From Bacillus sp. ISL-18 (GTDB lineage Bacteria > Bacillota > Bacilli > Bacillales > Cytobacillaceae), in NCBI RefSeq assembly GCF_018613415.1, contig NZ_JAGGQG010000006.1, forward strand, positions 62,001 through 126,000: a stretch of 64,000 nucleotides of DNA, given 5' to 3'. Below, piece by piece: positions 34,933-44,355 of the stretch. Position 1 is the first letter of the stretch, and every line of letters starts with the position of its first letter. Below the pieces are notes generated by a model, which worked only from the letters and a program-made list of their open reading frames with translations, was not told the origin of the DNA and did no database searches. Position numbers and translations under genes: made by a program.

Positions 34933-34966
34933 TCAATCAACAATTATCCTTTAAGGAGGCAGCATC

Positions 34967-36001
34967 GTGTCAAAAGGTGAGAATTTCCGTGTTGACTTTC
35001 ACACCCATATTATTCCCGAGAATTTTCCAGATTTTGCGGAAAAATATGCGGATGATCGTTTTCCAATTTTAAAGCATACGTGCAGCTGTGGAGCTGAAAT
35101 TTACAAGGATGGAAAGTCATTCCGAAGAATCGACGAGAATGCCTGGAATCCTGAAAAGCGCATCGCTGAAATGGATGCAGAAGGTGTCAATGTCCAAGTT
35201 TTATCTCCGATTCCCGTTACGTTTACATATTGGGCAGATGTAGAAAAGTGTTTAGAGCTGTCGAAAGCACAAAATGATTTCATAGCTTCGGTAGTAGCCC
35301 AATATCCTGATCGTTTTGTCGGCCTTGGAACGGTACCACTGCAGAATTCGGATTTGGCGATTGCAGAAATGGAAAGAGCAGTTAAAGAGCTGGGGCTGAT
35401 CGGGATTGAAATCGGCAGCAACGCAAATGGAAAAACCCTCGATGATCCAGAGATTCAAAGATTTCTAGAAGCAGCGGCAAAAATGGATGTACCCATTTTA
35501 GTTCATCCATGGGCCACGGTCGGAGTAGAGAGAATGCCAAACCACAACTTTATGTATTCGATCGGAATGCCGTCCGAAACAGCTCTTGCGGCAGGAAGCC
35601 TAATCTTCAGCGGTATTCTTGATAAATTTCCAAAATTAAAAATCTGCTTCGCCCATGGCGGGGGGTCCCTGCCGTATTTATTACCGCGAATCGACCAAGC
35701 CTGGGAAGTTTGGCCGCATATCCGCACAACGGAACAGCCGCCAAGCTATTATGCAAAGAAACTCTATTACGATACGCTCGTTTACGATCCGTGCAATCTC
35801 CAATTTATGCTTGGAAAATTTGGTGCTGATCATATTATCATGGGTACAGATTATCCATTCATGTTGCGGGAAGCACCGCCGGGGAAAATAGTTGAAATGT
35901 TGGAAAATGTTTCGGATGTGGAAAAGAAACAAATGCTTGGAGAAAATGCGATTAAGTTTCTGGGATTAAATAAAGAGAGTTTTATTAAAGAATCGGAATA
36001 G
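34967..36001 (+). CDS. ACMSD-type amidohydrolase-fold decarboxylase
   Basis: A 344-residue metal-dependent amidohydrolase of the ACMSD/LigW/gamma-resorcylate decarboxylase group. DFHTHIIPE gives the metal ligands H12 and H14. VHPWATVGVERMPNHNF and FAHGGGSLPYLLPRIDQAWE provide further His residues, and IMGTDYPF holds the metal-binding Asp. Such enzymes remove CO2 non-oxidatively, for instance from a carboxy-hydroxymuconate semialdehyde, giving 2-hydroxymuconate semialdehyde, the substrate of the dehydrogenase at 26945. It starts with GTG 34967 after AAGGAGG and is followed by a terminator. A decayed second copy of its C-terminal part lies at 36628. Confidence 0.88.
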   Translation: MSKGENFRVDFHTHIIPENFPDFAEKYADDRFPILKHTCSCGAEIYKDGKSFRRIDENAWNPEKRIAEMDAEGVNVQVLSPIPVTFTYWADVEKCLELSKAQNDFIASVVAQYPDRFVGLGTVPLQNSDLAIAEMERAVKELGLIGIEIGSNANGKTLDDPEIQRFLEAAAKMDVPILVHPWATVGVERMPNHNFMYSIGMPSETALAAGSLIFSGILDKFPKLKICFAHGGGSLPYLLPRIDQAWEVWPHIRTTEQPPSYYAKKLYYDTLVYDPCNLQFMLGKFGADHIIMGTDYPFMLREAPPGKIVEMLENVSDVEKKQMLGENAIKFLGLNKESFIKESE

Positions 36002-36007
36002 GCCAAA

Positions 36008-36045
36008 TAAAAGAACATTCCATTTTGATAGGAATGTTCTTTTCT
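36008..36045 (+). terminator. Rho-independent terminator of the upper aromatic operon
   Basis: AAAGAACATTCC/GGAATGTTCTTT stem with TTTTCT following. Confidence 0.9.
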
Positions 36046-36190
36046 ATCTTGACCTATAGTTCTATAGATCAGGAAAATTTTAATTTTTTTAAAGAGGTTT
36101 TAAACGACTATAGAAATAGTAGAAGCCTTTCTAACTTTGATATGTAGGTATTCGTAAGATAAAAATGTAGTTAAATTAAATGATGAGGAG

Positions 36191-36480
36191 ATGAGTAATA
36201 ATAAATATTAATATTAAATATAAAAATATCATTTTTGCATTTTTAATGGCTTTTAGTATGTCCTTTTTTATTTCATTAATATTAATCTTAATAAATAGGG
36301 GTTATGATGGAACATTTTTACATGCATGGTTATAAACTTGGTCACAGGCTTTTATTTGTGCTTTTTTTTGTATTACTTTTTTCCGAAAGTAATACAAAAA
36401 ATAATGAAAAAGATTAATTTTGTAGAAAAACCATTAATAATTGAGAATAATATTATAGTGAGAGAACAAAACGATAAATA
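36191..36480 (+). pseudogene. DUF2798-family small membrane protein gene, broken
   Basis: After GAGGAG and ATG 36191 a stop follows within seven codons. A shifted frame reads IIFAFLMAFSMSFFISLILI, then RGYDGTFLHAWL, a stop, then TWSQAFICAF, and finally in another frame FPKVIQKIMKKINFVEKP. These are the two transmembrane helices and tail of DUF2798 proteins in the right order. At least two lesions, one in a T run, disable it. Confidence 0.75.
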
Positions 36481-36627
36481 ATAAAATTAAAAGCAAAGTA
36501 CAGAGTCCCAAGTCATTATAGAAAAAGAAAAAACAAAGAAGATTGAAAACGAACTTACTCAAACAAATAATTTAAATGTTAAGACCGTCGAGAAATATCT
36601 GCCGGTTTTTTGATTTTTTATAAGTTC

Positions 36628-37091
36628 CTAAACATAATTTTATGTACTCAATAGGGATCTTTCGAGACAGCGCTTGCTGTAGGAAGTTTAATCTTCATCG
36701 GAATTTTTGATATATCCAAATATATAATTCTGTTTTGCCATATATGGCGGAGGAACCCGCCCTATTTATTACCAGGGATCGATCAAGCTTGGGGAAGTAT
36801 AGCCGCATATCCGTACAACGGACCTGCCGCCAAGAAAATTATGCGAAGAAAATTTATTACGATACACTAGTCTATGACCAGCACAACCTTCAATTTATGA
36901 TTGAAAAATAGGGGGCTGATCACATCATCATGGGTACTGAGTAGCCATTTTTGCTGCGAGAAGCACCACCAGGTATTGTAGCCGAAATGTTAGAAAACGT
37001 GTTGGATGAGGAAAAGAAAAAATGCTTGGAGAAAATGCTATCGAGTTTCTGGGGTTAAATAAAGGCACAGTGTTATTAAAGAAACGGTATA
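36628..37091 (+). pseudogene. Decayed duplicate of the ACMSD-type decarboxylase (C-terminal part)
   Basis: The DNA closely follows the last 460 bases of the intact gene at 34967-36001. Matching pieces include TTTATGTACTCAATAGG, GGAAGTTTAATCTTCA, ATTACGATACACT, CATCATCATGGGTACTGA (GTD followed by a stop) and GAAAAGAAAAAATGCTTGGAG. Several frameshifts and stops interrupt it, and the N-terminal part is missing. It is a relic of a tandem or segmental duplication. Confidence 0.88.
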
Positions 37092-37100
37092 GATTTATAA

Positions 37101-37136
37101 CAAAGGACATTTCTGTTTAAATGGAATGCCCTTTGT
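37101..37136. terminator. Hairpin terminator-like element between converging units
   Basis: CAAAGGACATTTC pairs with GGAATGCCCTTTG (G:U pairs), just beyond the decarboxylase remnant and before the LysR stop. Confidence 0.6.
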
Positions 37137-37163
37137 TATTGCTGATCCATAGCATATACCTAT

Positions 37164-38057
37164 TTAAATAGATTTTAAATTTTTTAAAATAGTTTCAAAA
37201 GTATGAAGGAACAGAAGAAGCCTTTCTAATTTTGGAGAATCCTTTTTATATATTCCAGCAATATTATAAGTGAGATCTTTAAATTCAGCAAAAGGGACGG
37301 TACATAAATCTTTATTGTGTTTATTTGTGTGATTAGCTAGAATTAGTTCTGGTACGACACTAAAACCCCAGTTATTTTTAATCATCGATATTACCATTTC
37401 GAATCCGCCAACTTCAATTCGTTTTAGATTTCTTATTCCGATTAATCTTTCATCAATTTTTCGCCATAAGGCTGTTTCCCTACGATAGCAAATCATCGTT
37501 TGGTCAATAAGATCGTCTTTGGAAATTTCAGCTTTTCCAACTAATGGATGGTCTTTTCCAACAATAAAAACCAGCTTTTCGTGAAAAATATAATCAGATT
37601 CCAGATTTGTAAATGGGATTACATCTCTTACCAGGCCTATATCGATTGACCCATCTTCAATCATTTTAGAAACTTCTACAGAGTCCGCTGCTTCCACTAT
37701 TTCAAACGAAAACTCACTTGTTTTGCGCAGCAGTGATAAAACCTCTAAGACAATCGAAACAGAGATGGCAGGTGATAATCCAATGGTAATCGTTGGAGTT
37801 TTAATACCTTCAATCACCTGTCTGGCTTCTTTTACATAGTTTAATATTTTACGTGCATATGGAAGCAGGGCAGTTCCTTCCTGAGTCAATAGGATTTTTT
37901 TTCCGTCGCGGTAAAATAATTTACAGTCTAGTTCATTTTCTAATTTTTGAATTCTTGCCGTTACCGCGGGCTGTGTTAAATTCAAGTGGTCTGCTGTACG
38001 CGAATAATTATTTAACTCAAATACAGTAATGAAGGTTAAAAGTTGTTCATCATCCAT
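37164..38057 (-). CDS. LysR-family transcriptional regulator
   Basis: A 297-residue LysR regulator. The winged helix-turn-helix is at residues 3-62: LLTFITVFELNNYSRTADHL, then NLTQPAVTARIQKLENELDC. The effector-binding domain (TITIGLSPAISVSIVLEVL onward) follows. It is transcribed towards the aromatic operons and is the only regulator in this island, so it probably activates them in response to an aromatic intermediate; the leader repeats are possible targets (inference). Confidence 0.9.
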   Translation of the reverse strand: MDDEQLLTFITVFELNNYSRTADHLNLTQPAVTARIQKLENELDCKLFYRDGKKILLTQEGTALLPYARKILNYVKEARQVIEGIKTPTITIGLSPAISVSIVLEVLSLLRKTSEFSFEIVEAADSVEVSKMIEDGSIDIGLVRDVIPFTNLESDYIFHEKLVFIVGKDHPLVGKAEISKDDLIDQTMICYRRETALWRKIDERLIGIRNLKRIEVGGFEMVISMIKNNWGFSVVPELILANHTNKHNKDLCTVPFAEFKDLTYNIAGIYKKDSPKLERLLLFLHTFETILKNLKSI

Positions 38058-38622
38058 AACATCACTTCCTTATTTAAAAATATTTTATATTATGATATCA
38101 ATAAAAACATTCCGGACGCTTGTATTAATGCGCTTTCATTTTTATGTAAAGAATTACAACTAACCAATAATTTAATCTAATTATAGATTTTAATAATGTT
38201 AAATACTAATAAAAAAAATCTTCTTTTTACGGATAAAATTCAAAATATTTTTTATAATACTAGGGGATTCAATAAATTGTGTATGATCATTCTTTATTAA
38301 AAATAATGTTTTTGAGTTTAGATGATATACATAGTTTCTAAGATGCGGACAACTTCTTCAGTCCCTAGGGTTAACTGTACTTTCAACACTTTTATCATGG
38401 AAGCCATGTAAAAAAAGAAGGGTAGAAAACAGTATCAACCAGGATATTCGTTGAAGAAGAGGAAGTTCACAAAAGAGGGCAAATCGTTATAAGACCAGTT
38501 TGAAACGTTTATATTCGCGAAAGTTTCAAGTATAATGAACCATATTCAGATTATGCATATGATATTTCTTTGAGAGAAATCCTATCGATAAGCCGGAAAA
38601 TACAAAAAAACGAGGTTAATAC
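38058..38622. other. Divergent intergenic region, LysR/dbpA
   Basis: It must carry the LysR promoter and the leader of the helicase gene. Very AT-rich to about 38330, then more balanced. No gene, hairpin with T tract or consensus promoter stands out. Confidence 0.45.
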
Positions 38623-40068
38623 ATGAGTGAAACAAAATTTGAAGATTTTCATTTAAGCGATGAAATAAGAAGATCTTTACAGGTATTAAAATATGAAGCT
38701 CCGACAGAGGTTCAGCATAAAGTCATTCCATTAGCATTGGAAAATCAAGATCTTGTCGTAAAATCACAAACAGGCAGCGGTAAGACAGCGAGTTTTGGAA
38801 TTCCTATTTGCGAATTGATGGAATGGGAAGAAAGATTGCCACAGGCCTTAATCCTGACACCAACCAGGGAGCTGGCTGTTCAAGTTCGCGAAGATATGAC
38901 GAATATTGGAAGGTTTAAACGGATCAAAGCAATGGCCGTTTACGGAAAAGAACCGTTTACGAAACAAAAAGAAGAATTGAAACAAAAAACTCATATAGTT
39001 GTTGGTACCCCAGGACGTGTTATCGATCATATTGAAAGAGAAACTCTGGTTTTAGATAAAATAAAGTTTCTAATAATTGATGAAGCGGATGAAATGCTTA
39101 ATATGGGGTTTATTGATGAAGTAGAAGCCATTATTAATCAACTCCCTTTAAGCAGAATTACAATGGTATTTTCGGCAACATTACCGAAAGATGTGGAAAA
39201 TCTCTGCCATAAGTATATGAAAAATCCTATTAATGTCGAGATTGAGGCTAATGGGATCACAACGGATACGATAGAACATTGTCTAATCGAAGTGAAGGAA
39301 GATGAAAAAATTCCACTCTTGAAAGACGTTACCGTCGTTGAAAATCCAGACAGCTGCCTTATTTTTTGCCGCACGAAAGAACACGTCGATACGGTCTACG
39401 CCGAATTGGAAGAAGCCAATTATTCCTGTGAAAGACTCCATGGCGGATTAGAACAACAAGATCGGTTTGCTGTAATGGATGGTTTCAAAATGGGGAATTT
39501 CCGTTATTTAGTTGCTACCGACGTAGCTGCACGAGGAATTGATATTGATAATGTGACACTTGTGATCAATTATGATGTTCCAATGGAAAAAGAGAGTTAT
39601 GTCCATCGGACAGGCCGAACCGGCCGCGCAGGTAATGAAGGAAAAGCCATTACATTTGCGACACCTTATGAAGGAAAATTCGTTAAAGCCATTGAACGCT
39701 ATATTGGCTTTGAAATACCAATAGTGGATGCACCAAAGCCACATGAAGTTGCTGGTAACCAGGCTGCTTTCGACGAAAAAATAAGCGGACGGCGAGTCGT
39801 AAGAAATAATAAAACGGCAAGAATTAACCAAGATATCATGAAACTATATTTTAACGGTGGAAAAAAGAAGAAGCTTCGAGCGGTAGATTTTGTTGGAACT
39901 ATAGCGAAAATTCCTGGAGTTTCTACAGAGGATATTGGAATTATTACGATCCAAGATCAAATGTCCTATGTTGATATACTAAATGGGAAAGGCTCGCTCG
40001 TTTTACAAGCGATGGAGAATACAACTATAAAAGGAAAGAAGTTAAAAGTTAGTAAAGCCCTTAAATAA
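38623..40068 (+). CDS. dbpA: DEAD-box ATP-dependent RNA helicase DbpA/YxiN
   Basis: A 481-residue DEAD-box helicase. Motifs in order: Q-motif region [23 protein letters not shown] (Walker A), [27 protein letters not shown] (motif II), FSATLPKD (SAT), [21 protein letters not shown] (motif VI). The C-terminal domain from about residue 400 ([20 protein letters not shown]) is the RNA-binding domain that directs DbpA/YxiN to hairpin 92 of 23S rRNA during 50S ribosome assembly. RBS GAGGT precedes ATG 38623. Housekeeping gene marking the right border of the aromatic island. Confidence 0.95.
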   Translation: MSETKFEDFHLSDEIRRSLQVLKYEAPTEVQHKVIPLALENQDLVVKSQTGSGKTASFGIPICELMEWEERLPQALILTPTRELAVQVREDMTNIGRFKRIKAMAVYGKEPFTKQKEELKQKTHIVVGTPGRVIDHIERETLVLDKIKFLIIDEADEMLNMGFIDEVEAIINQLPLSRITMVFSATLPKDVENLCHKYMKNPINVEIEANGITTDTIEHCLIEVKEDEKIPLLKDVTVVENPDSCLIFCRTKEHVDTVYAELEEANYSCERLHGGLEQQDRFAVMDGFKMGNFRYLVATDVAARGIDIDNVTLVINYDVPMEKESYVHRTGRTGRAGNEGKAITFATPYEGKFVKAIERYIGFEIPIVDAPKPHEVAGNQAAFDEKISGRRVVRNNKTARINQDIMKLYFNGGKKKKLRAVDFVGTIAKIPGVSTEDIGIITIQDQMSYVDILNGKGSLVLQAMENTTIKGKKLKVSKALK

Positions 40069-40244
40069 TGAAAACCACCAAGGACGAGAGGGCTGTACAA
40101 ATGAAAATAGGTTATTTCTGAAAAACGATAGCATGATTATAAATATATAACTAAAGCACCGAAAAGCTTAAAATAGGAGTAAATGACATACATCCCTATA
40201 GTGATATATTTTTTCAAAATAATTATTAAATTCAGAATATTTGA

Positions 40245-40273
40245 TTGACATCATCTCTTCTGTAGAGTAGTAT
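40245..40273 (+). promoter_or_regulatory. Sigma-A promoter for the first glycine riboswitch
   Basis: TTGACA (40245-40250), 17 bases, TAGTAT (40268-40273), ending about 20 bases before the riboswitch. Confidence 0.75.
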
Positions 40274-40289
40274 GTAAATGAAATCTATA

Positions 40290-40456
40290 CTAGCGGATGA
40301 ATATTATGGGAGAGACCAAACATATTGTTTGGCACCGAAGGAGCAAGTCCCCAAAAACGGGGTAACAATCTCTCAGGTAAAAGGACCATGATAGGACGCG
40401 TCTCTGGAGAGAGCCATGTGCCACCAAAGGAGTTAAACTCTCAGGTAAAAGGACAG
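40290..40456 (+). ncRNA. Tandem glycine riboswitch (two aptamers), copy 1
   Basis: Two consecutive aptamers carry the family blocks: GGGAGAG, then CACCGAAGGAGCAAG and CTCTCAGGTAAAAGGACC for the first; TCTCTGGAGAG, then CCACCAAAGGAG and ACTCTCAGGTAAAAGGACAG for the second. The two-aptamer form with a single expression platform is the classic glycine sensor of Bacillus gcv genes. The following terminator overlaps the last stem, so glycine binding should let transcription proceed into the permease gene at 40766. Confidence 0.95.
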
Positions 40457-40500
40457 AGGAAAGATAGAAGAATATCTATCTTTCCCCCTGTCTTTTTTTG
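40450..40500 (+). terminator. Riboswitch expression platform terminator, copy 1
   Basis: The GGACAG-GGAAAGATA arm, which includes the end of the second aptamer, pairs with TATCTTTCCCCCTGTC, followed by TTTTTTT. Confidence 0.9.
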
Positions 40501-40765
40501 TTGGGGAAAGATAGCACAAACTAAAAAAGGAGGATTGTGCTATAAAATTTAGGAAGGAATGAGTCTCTGGGGGACTGCAATGGAACCACAGGAAGGTTAA
40601 GTTTGATTCATCTAAATTGTAAGCGCTTTTTTAATGTGGTTAAGGGGTAGTATTCTATTAAACTTTGATTGGGATATGAATTTGCAATGAATAGGATTTA
40701 AATTTAAAAGATTTAACTGATTAGTAAATTGTAAATATCCCGGGAAAAGTAAAGGGGGAAATCGA
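40501..40765 (+). promoter_or_regulatory. Permease leader with a candidate cre site (40618-40631)
   Basis: 265 bases between riboswitch and permease. TGTAAGCGCTTTTT at 40618-40631 is a cre-like sequence, suggesting CcpA repression in addition to glycine control. No small gene is supported. Confidence 0.45.
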
Positions 40766-42160
40766 ATGAAAGAACAAAAATTGGAAAGAGGCCTAAAAAA
40801 CAGGCATGTACAACTAATCGCTATTGGTGGAGCCATCGGAACGGGATTATTTCTTGGTGCAGGAAAATCTATTCATTTAGCAGGACCATCGATTTTATTT
40901 GCTTATATAATTACGGGGGCCATTTGTTTTTTAATCATGCGCGCCCTTGGCGAACTTCTCTTATCCAATTTGGACTATCATTCTTTTGTTGACTTTGTAA
41001 GAGACTATTTAGGTAATATGGCAGCCTTTATCACTGGCTGGACCTACTGGTTCTGCTGGATTTCTATTGCTATGGCAGACTTAACAGCAGTTGGTCTCTA
41101 TACCCAATATTGGTTTCCCAATGTTCCGCAGTGGATGCCAGGATTAATTGCTCTTGTGATTTTATTAATTATGAACCTTACAACCGTTAAACTTTTTGGT
41201 GAAATGGAATTCTGGTTTGCCTTAATTAAAGTCATCGCAATTATCGCCCTGATTGTGGTTGGTATTTTCATGATTTTTAAAGGCTTCTCAACGAATTCAG
41301 GACCTTCTGCTTTCACGAATTTGTGGAAACATGGCGGCATGTTCCCGAATGGAATCAATGGATTTGTACTCTCCTTCCAGATGGTCGTTTTTGCCTTTGT
41401 AGGCATTGAACTTGTGGGACTTACTGCAGGTGAAACCGAAAATCCGGAAAAAGTGATTCCAAAGGCAATCAATAATATCCCCATTCGAGTATTTCTTTTC
41501 TATCTTGGTGCGCTAGTGGTCATCATGAGCATTTATCCTTGGAACGCGATAAATCCAGCGAAGAGCCCATTTGTCCAAGTTTTCGTAGCAGTTGGCATCG
41601 CTGCTGCTGCTGGTATTGTCAATTTTGTCGTCCTAACATCCGCGGCTTCAGCCTGTAACAGCGCGGTCTTCAGTACTAGCCGGATGATATACTCACTTGC
41701 AAAAGATAAAAATGCTCCTGACTCATTTGCAAAACTTACTTCACGAAAAGTACCTTCAAATGCATTGTTCTTTTCTACTGTAGTGATTCTAATTGCTGTG
41801 ATATTGAACTATGTTATGCCAGAGGGAGTATTTACCCTAATCACCAGTATCTCTACTGTATGTTTCATCTTTATTTGGGGAATTACGGTCATCAGCCATT
41901 TAAAATACCGTAAAACTAGACCGGATTTGGCAAAAGTCAACCAGTTTAAATTGCCGCTATATCCATTTTCTAATTACTTAATACTTGCTTTCCTAGCTTT
42001 TGTTCTTGTTGTGCTTGCTCTTGCAGAAGATACTCGTATTGCTTTATTTGTTACTCCAGTCTGGTTTATTATGCTAATTGGCATTTATAAGATACGGAGT
42101 ATGAAAGCAAACCAGGATGATCAAGTAAATCAGGAAACGATAGTAGATATTAAACCGTAA
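40766..42160 (+). CDS. APC-family amino acid permease, probable glycine/alanine/D-serine transporter (CycA-like)
   Basis: A 464-residue, 12-helix permease of the AAT family. VQLIAIGGAIGTGLFLGAGK at the N-terminus, and FVGIELVGLTAGETENPEKV after helix 6, are family hallmarks. The region around residues 80-95 (SFVDFVRDYLGNMAAFITGW) resembles CycA. Being behind a glycine riboswitch it very probably imports glycine (and related small amino acids), feeding the cleavage system encoded next. RBS AAAGGGGG precedes ATG 40766. Confidence 0.88.
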   Translation: MKEQKLERGLKNRHVQLIAIGGAIGTGLFLGAGKSIHLAGPSILFAYIITGAICFLIMRALGELLLSNLDYHSFVDFVRDYLGNMAAFITGWTYWFCWISIAMADLTAVGLYTQYWFPNVPQWMPGLIALVILLIMNLTTVKLFGEMEFWFALIKVIAIIALIVVGIFMIFKGFSTNSGPSAFTNLWKHGGMFPNGINGFVLSFQMVVFAFVGIELVGLTAGETENPEKVIPKAINNIPIRVFLFYLGALVVIMSIYPWNAINPAKSPFVQVFVAVGIAAAAGIVNFVVLTSAASACNSAVFSTSRMIYSLAKDKNAPDSFAKLTSRKVPSNALFFSTVVILIAVILNYVMPEGVFTLITSISTVCFIFIWGITVISHLKYRKTRPDLAKVNQFKLPLYPFSNYLILAFLAFVLVVLALAEDTRIALFVTPVWFIMLIGIYKIRSMKANQDDQVNQETIVDIKP

Positions 42161-42193
42161 CGTAAATTTTTGTTATCGTTTTCAAAAAAACAC

Positions 42194-42222
42194 TTGACTT
42201 GGATTACGTTAACAACTATTCT
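42194..42222 (+). promoter_or_regulatory. Sigma-A promoter for the second glycine riboswitch and gcv operon
   Basis: TTGACT (42194-42199), 17-base spacer, TATTCT (42217-42222), about 20 bases before the second riboswitch. Confidence 0.7.
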
Positions 42223-42239
42223 GAAAATAACAAAAAAAT

Positions 42240-42433
42240 AGAGCGGATGACAGTTGTGGGAGAGTGCAAGATTTACACGCCACCGAAGGAGCAAGTTCCA
42301 AAAAAACCCTTGGAATAAATCTCTCAGGTAGATGGAACCACAGCTGGACGCAACTCTGGAGAGCGCATAATAAGAGATGCCACCAAAGGGGATGTTCTTC
42401 ACAGAACTAAACTCTCAGGTAAAAGGACAGAGA
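42240..42433 (+). ncRNA. Tandem glycine riboswitch (two aptamers), copy 2
   Basis: Aptamer one has GGGAGAGTGCAAG, GCCACCGAAGGAGCAAG and ATCTCTCAGGTAGATGGAACC. Aptamer two has CTCTGGAGAGCG, GCCACCAAAGGGG and ACTCTCAGGTAAAAGGACAG. It is homologous in plan to copy 1 two kilobases upstream but differs in loops, so it is not a recent duplicate. It governs the glyA-to-purU operon. Confidence 0.95.
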
Positions 42434-42477
42434 AGGGACAAAGAGCTTTTAAGCTACCCTTCTTCTGTCCTTTTTTG
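42425..42477 (+). terminator. Riboswitch expression platform terminator, copy 2
   Basis: GGACAGAGAAGGG pairs with CCCTTCTTCTGTCC, followed by TTTTTT. The left arm overlaps the closing stem of the second aptamer. Confidence 0.92.
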
Positions 42478-42576
42478 CGTGCAAAAAAATCGTGTATGGA
42501 TAATGAAAATAAGAGTTCCATTTTCCATTTTGACACATGAAAGGGTAGTTTGAGCGATATTCAAGGAGGAGTAGGA

Positions 42577-43827
42577 ATGGGATTACAACAAAATGATTCA
42601 ACTATTTTTGAAGCAATAAGGAATGAGCAGCAGCGCCAGCTTCAAACATTGGAGTTGATTGCATCTGAAAACTTCGTGAGCCCTGATGTGTTAGAAGCAA
42701 TGGGAAGTGTGATGACCAATAAATATGCGGAAGGCTACCCAGGGAAGCGCTACTATGGCGGCTGCGAAGTGGTCGATGTCGCAGAACAAACAGCAATAGA
42801 CCGCGTAAAGGAACTTTTTGGCGCCAAATATGCAAATGTCCAACCACACTCTGGTGCACAGGCCAATTTTGCTGTATTCTTCGCACTGCTTCAGCCTGGT
42901 GATAAAGTGATGGGAATGAATCTCTCACAAGGGGGGCACCTAACTCATGGAAGCCCTGTAAGTGTTTCAGGAAAATGGTTTGACATTGTCTCCTATGGCG
43001 TTAGAGAGGATACTCAATTGATTGACTATGATGAACTAGAAGCAATTGCAAATAAAGAAAAACCAAAATTGATTATTGCCGGGGCTAGTGCTTACCCAAG
43101 AGAGATTGATTTCGCGCGCTTTAGAGAAATTGCTGATCAAGTTGGCGCAAAGCTAATGGTCGATATGGCCCATATTGCCGGGCTTGTTGCAGCCGGACAA
43201 CATCCGTCGCCGGTTCCATATGCGGATGTTGTAACGAGCACTACTCATAAAACTTTAAGGGGCCCGCGGAGCGGAATTATTTTAACAAATGACGAAGAAA
43301 TCATTAAAGCGATTAACAAATCAGTGTTCCCAGGGATCCAAGGCGGTCCGCACATGCACATTATTGCAGCCAAGGCGGTTGCTTTTAAAGAAGCATTGCA
43401 GCCAAGCTTTAAGGAATATGCAAAACAAGTTATTGATAATGCAGCCACACTTGGCGAGACATTAAAAAATGAAGGGGCAGCCCTTGTCTCAGGTGGAACA
43501 GATAACCATATTGTTCTTGTAGATTTACGTCCATGGAACTTAACAGGAAAAGCAGCCGAAAAATTATTAGAAGAAGCTGGCATCACCGTTAATAAAAATA
43601 CGATTCCTTATGACCCAGAAAAGCCGTTTGTGACAAGCGGTATCCGGATGGGAACAGCGGCTTTAACGACACGGGGTATGAAGCAGGACGAAATGGTGAG
43701 AATCGGAAAAGTCATTGCATCTGTTCTAAAGAGTAAAGGGGACCAAGTCGTGCTTGAGAAAGCAAAGGAAACAACGAAAACCATTTGTGACGCTTTCCCG
43801 TTATTTGAACAAGCCATCACCGTATAA
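42577..43827 (+). CDS. glyA: Serine hydroxymethyltransferase
   Basis: A 416-residue PLP enzyme interconverting glycine plus 5,10-methylene-THF and serine plus [36 protein letters not shown] and the PLP lysine K225 in [12 protein letters not shown] are complete. ATG 42577 follows AAGGAGGA with 6 bases spacing. glyA in Bacillus is normally a housekeeping gene elsewhere; here it is the first gene of a glycine-controlled operon, so it likely works towards serine for catabolism. Confidence 0.95.
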   Translation: MGLQQNDSTIFEAIRNEQQRQLQTLELIASENFVSPDVLEAMGSVMTNKYAEGYPGKRYYGGCEVVDVAEQTAIDRVKELFGAKYANVQPHSGAQANFAVFFALLQPGDKVMGMNLSQGGHLTHGSPVSVSGKWFDIVSYGVREDTQLIDYDELEAIANKEKPKLIIAGASAYPREIDFARFREIADQVGAKLMVDMAHIAGLVAAGQHPSPVPYADVVTSTTHKTLRGPRSGIILTNDEEIIKAINKSVFPGIQGGPHMHIIAAKAVAFKEALQPSFKEYAKQVIDNAATLGETLKNEGAALVSGGTDNHIVLVDLRPWNLTGKAAEKLLEEAGITVNKNTIPYDPEKPFVTSGIRMGTAALTTRGMKQDEMVRIGKVIASVLKSKGDQVVLEKAKETTKTICDAFPLFEQAITV

Positions 43828-43842
43828 GAAAGGGGCATTTGA

Positions 43843-44355
43843 ATGGAATTTCAAAGTTGTTTTGACATAATCGGTCCGATTATGGTGGGGCCGTCAAGTT
43901 CTCATACAGCCGGTGTCGTATCAATCGGAAAATTTATATACGAATTATTGGAAGACTGTCCGCAGGAAGCAAATATTGTCTTTTATGATTCTTTTGCTGA
44001 AACCTATCAAGGTCATGGAACTGATAAAGCACTTCTTGGCGGATTACTTGGGATGGATACGGATGATTCACGAATAAAAAATTCATTAGATTGGGCTAAA
44101 AAGGATGGGATGGAGTACAGGTTCGAATTTGCAGAGGACTGTGAGTATTATGACCATCCAAATATAGCAATTGTAACAGCAAAATGGGAGGAACATGTTG
44201 TAAAAGTGGGCGGCGTATCACTAGGTGGCGGTTTATCGAAAATCTTTATGATTAACGACGAAATGGTCGATATCCGTTTGAGTGCCGGCGATGATTTTGC
44301 CACTCTTGCTCGTCATTATCAACCGAAAAGGAAACAACTGATGGGGGCAAAATAA
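43843..44355 (+). CDS. sdaAB: L-serine dehydratase beta subunit, short form without ACT domain
   Basis: A 170-residue iron-sulfur L-serine dehydratase beta chain with the conserved SCFDIIGPIMVGPSSSHTAG and YDSFAETYQGHGTDKALLGG. Usual Bacillus SdaAB is about 220 residues with a C-terminal ACT domain; this protein stops at the point where that domain would begin. With SdaAA it turns serine into pyruvate and ammonia. The stop codon overlaps the sdaAA start. Confidence 0.93.
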   Translation: MEFQSCFDIIGPIMVGPSSSHTAGVVSIGKFIYELLEDCPQEANIVFYDSFAETYQGHGTDKALLGGLLGMDTDDSRIKNSLDWAKKDGMEYRFEFAEDCEYYDHPNIAIVTAKWEEHVVKVGGVSLGGGLSKIFMINDEMVDIRLSAGDDFATLARHYQPKRKQLMGAK

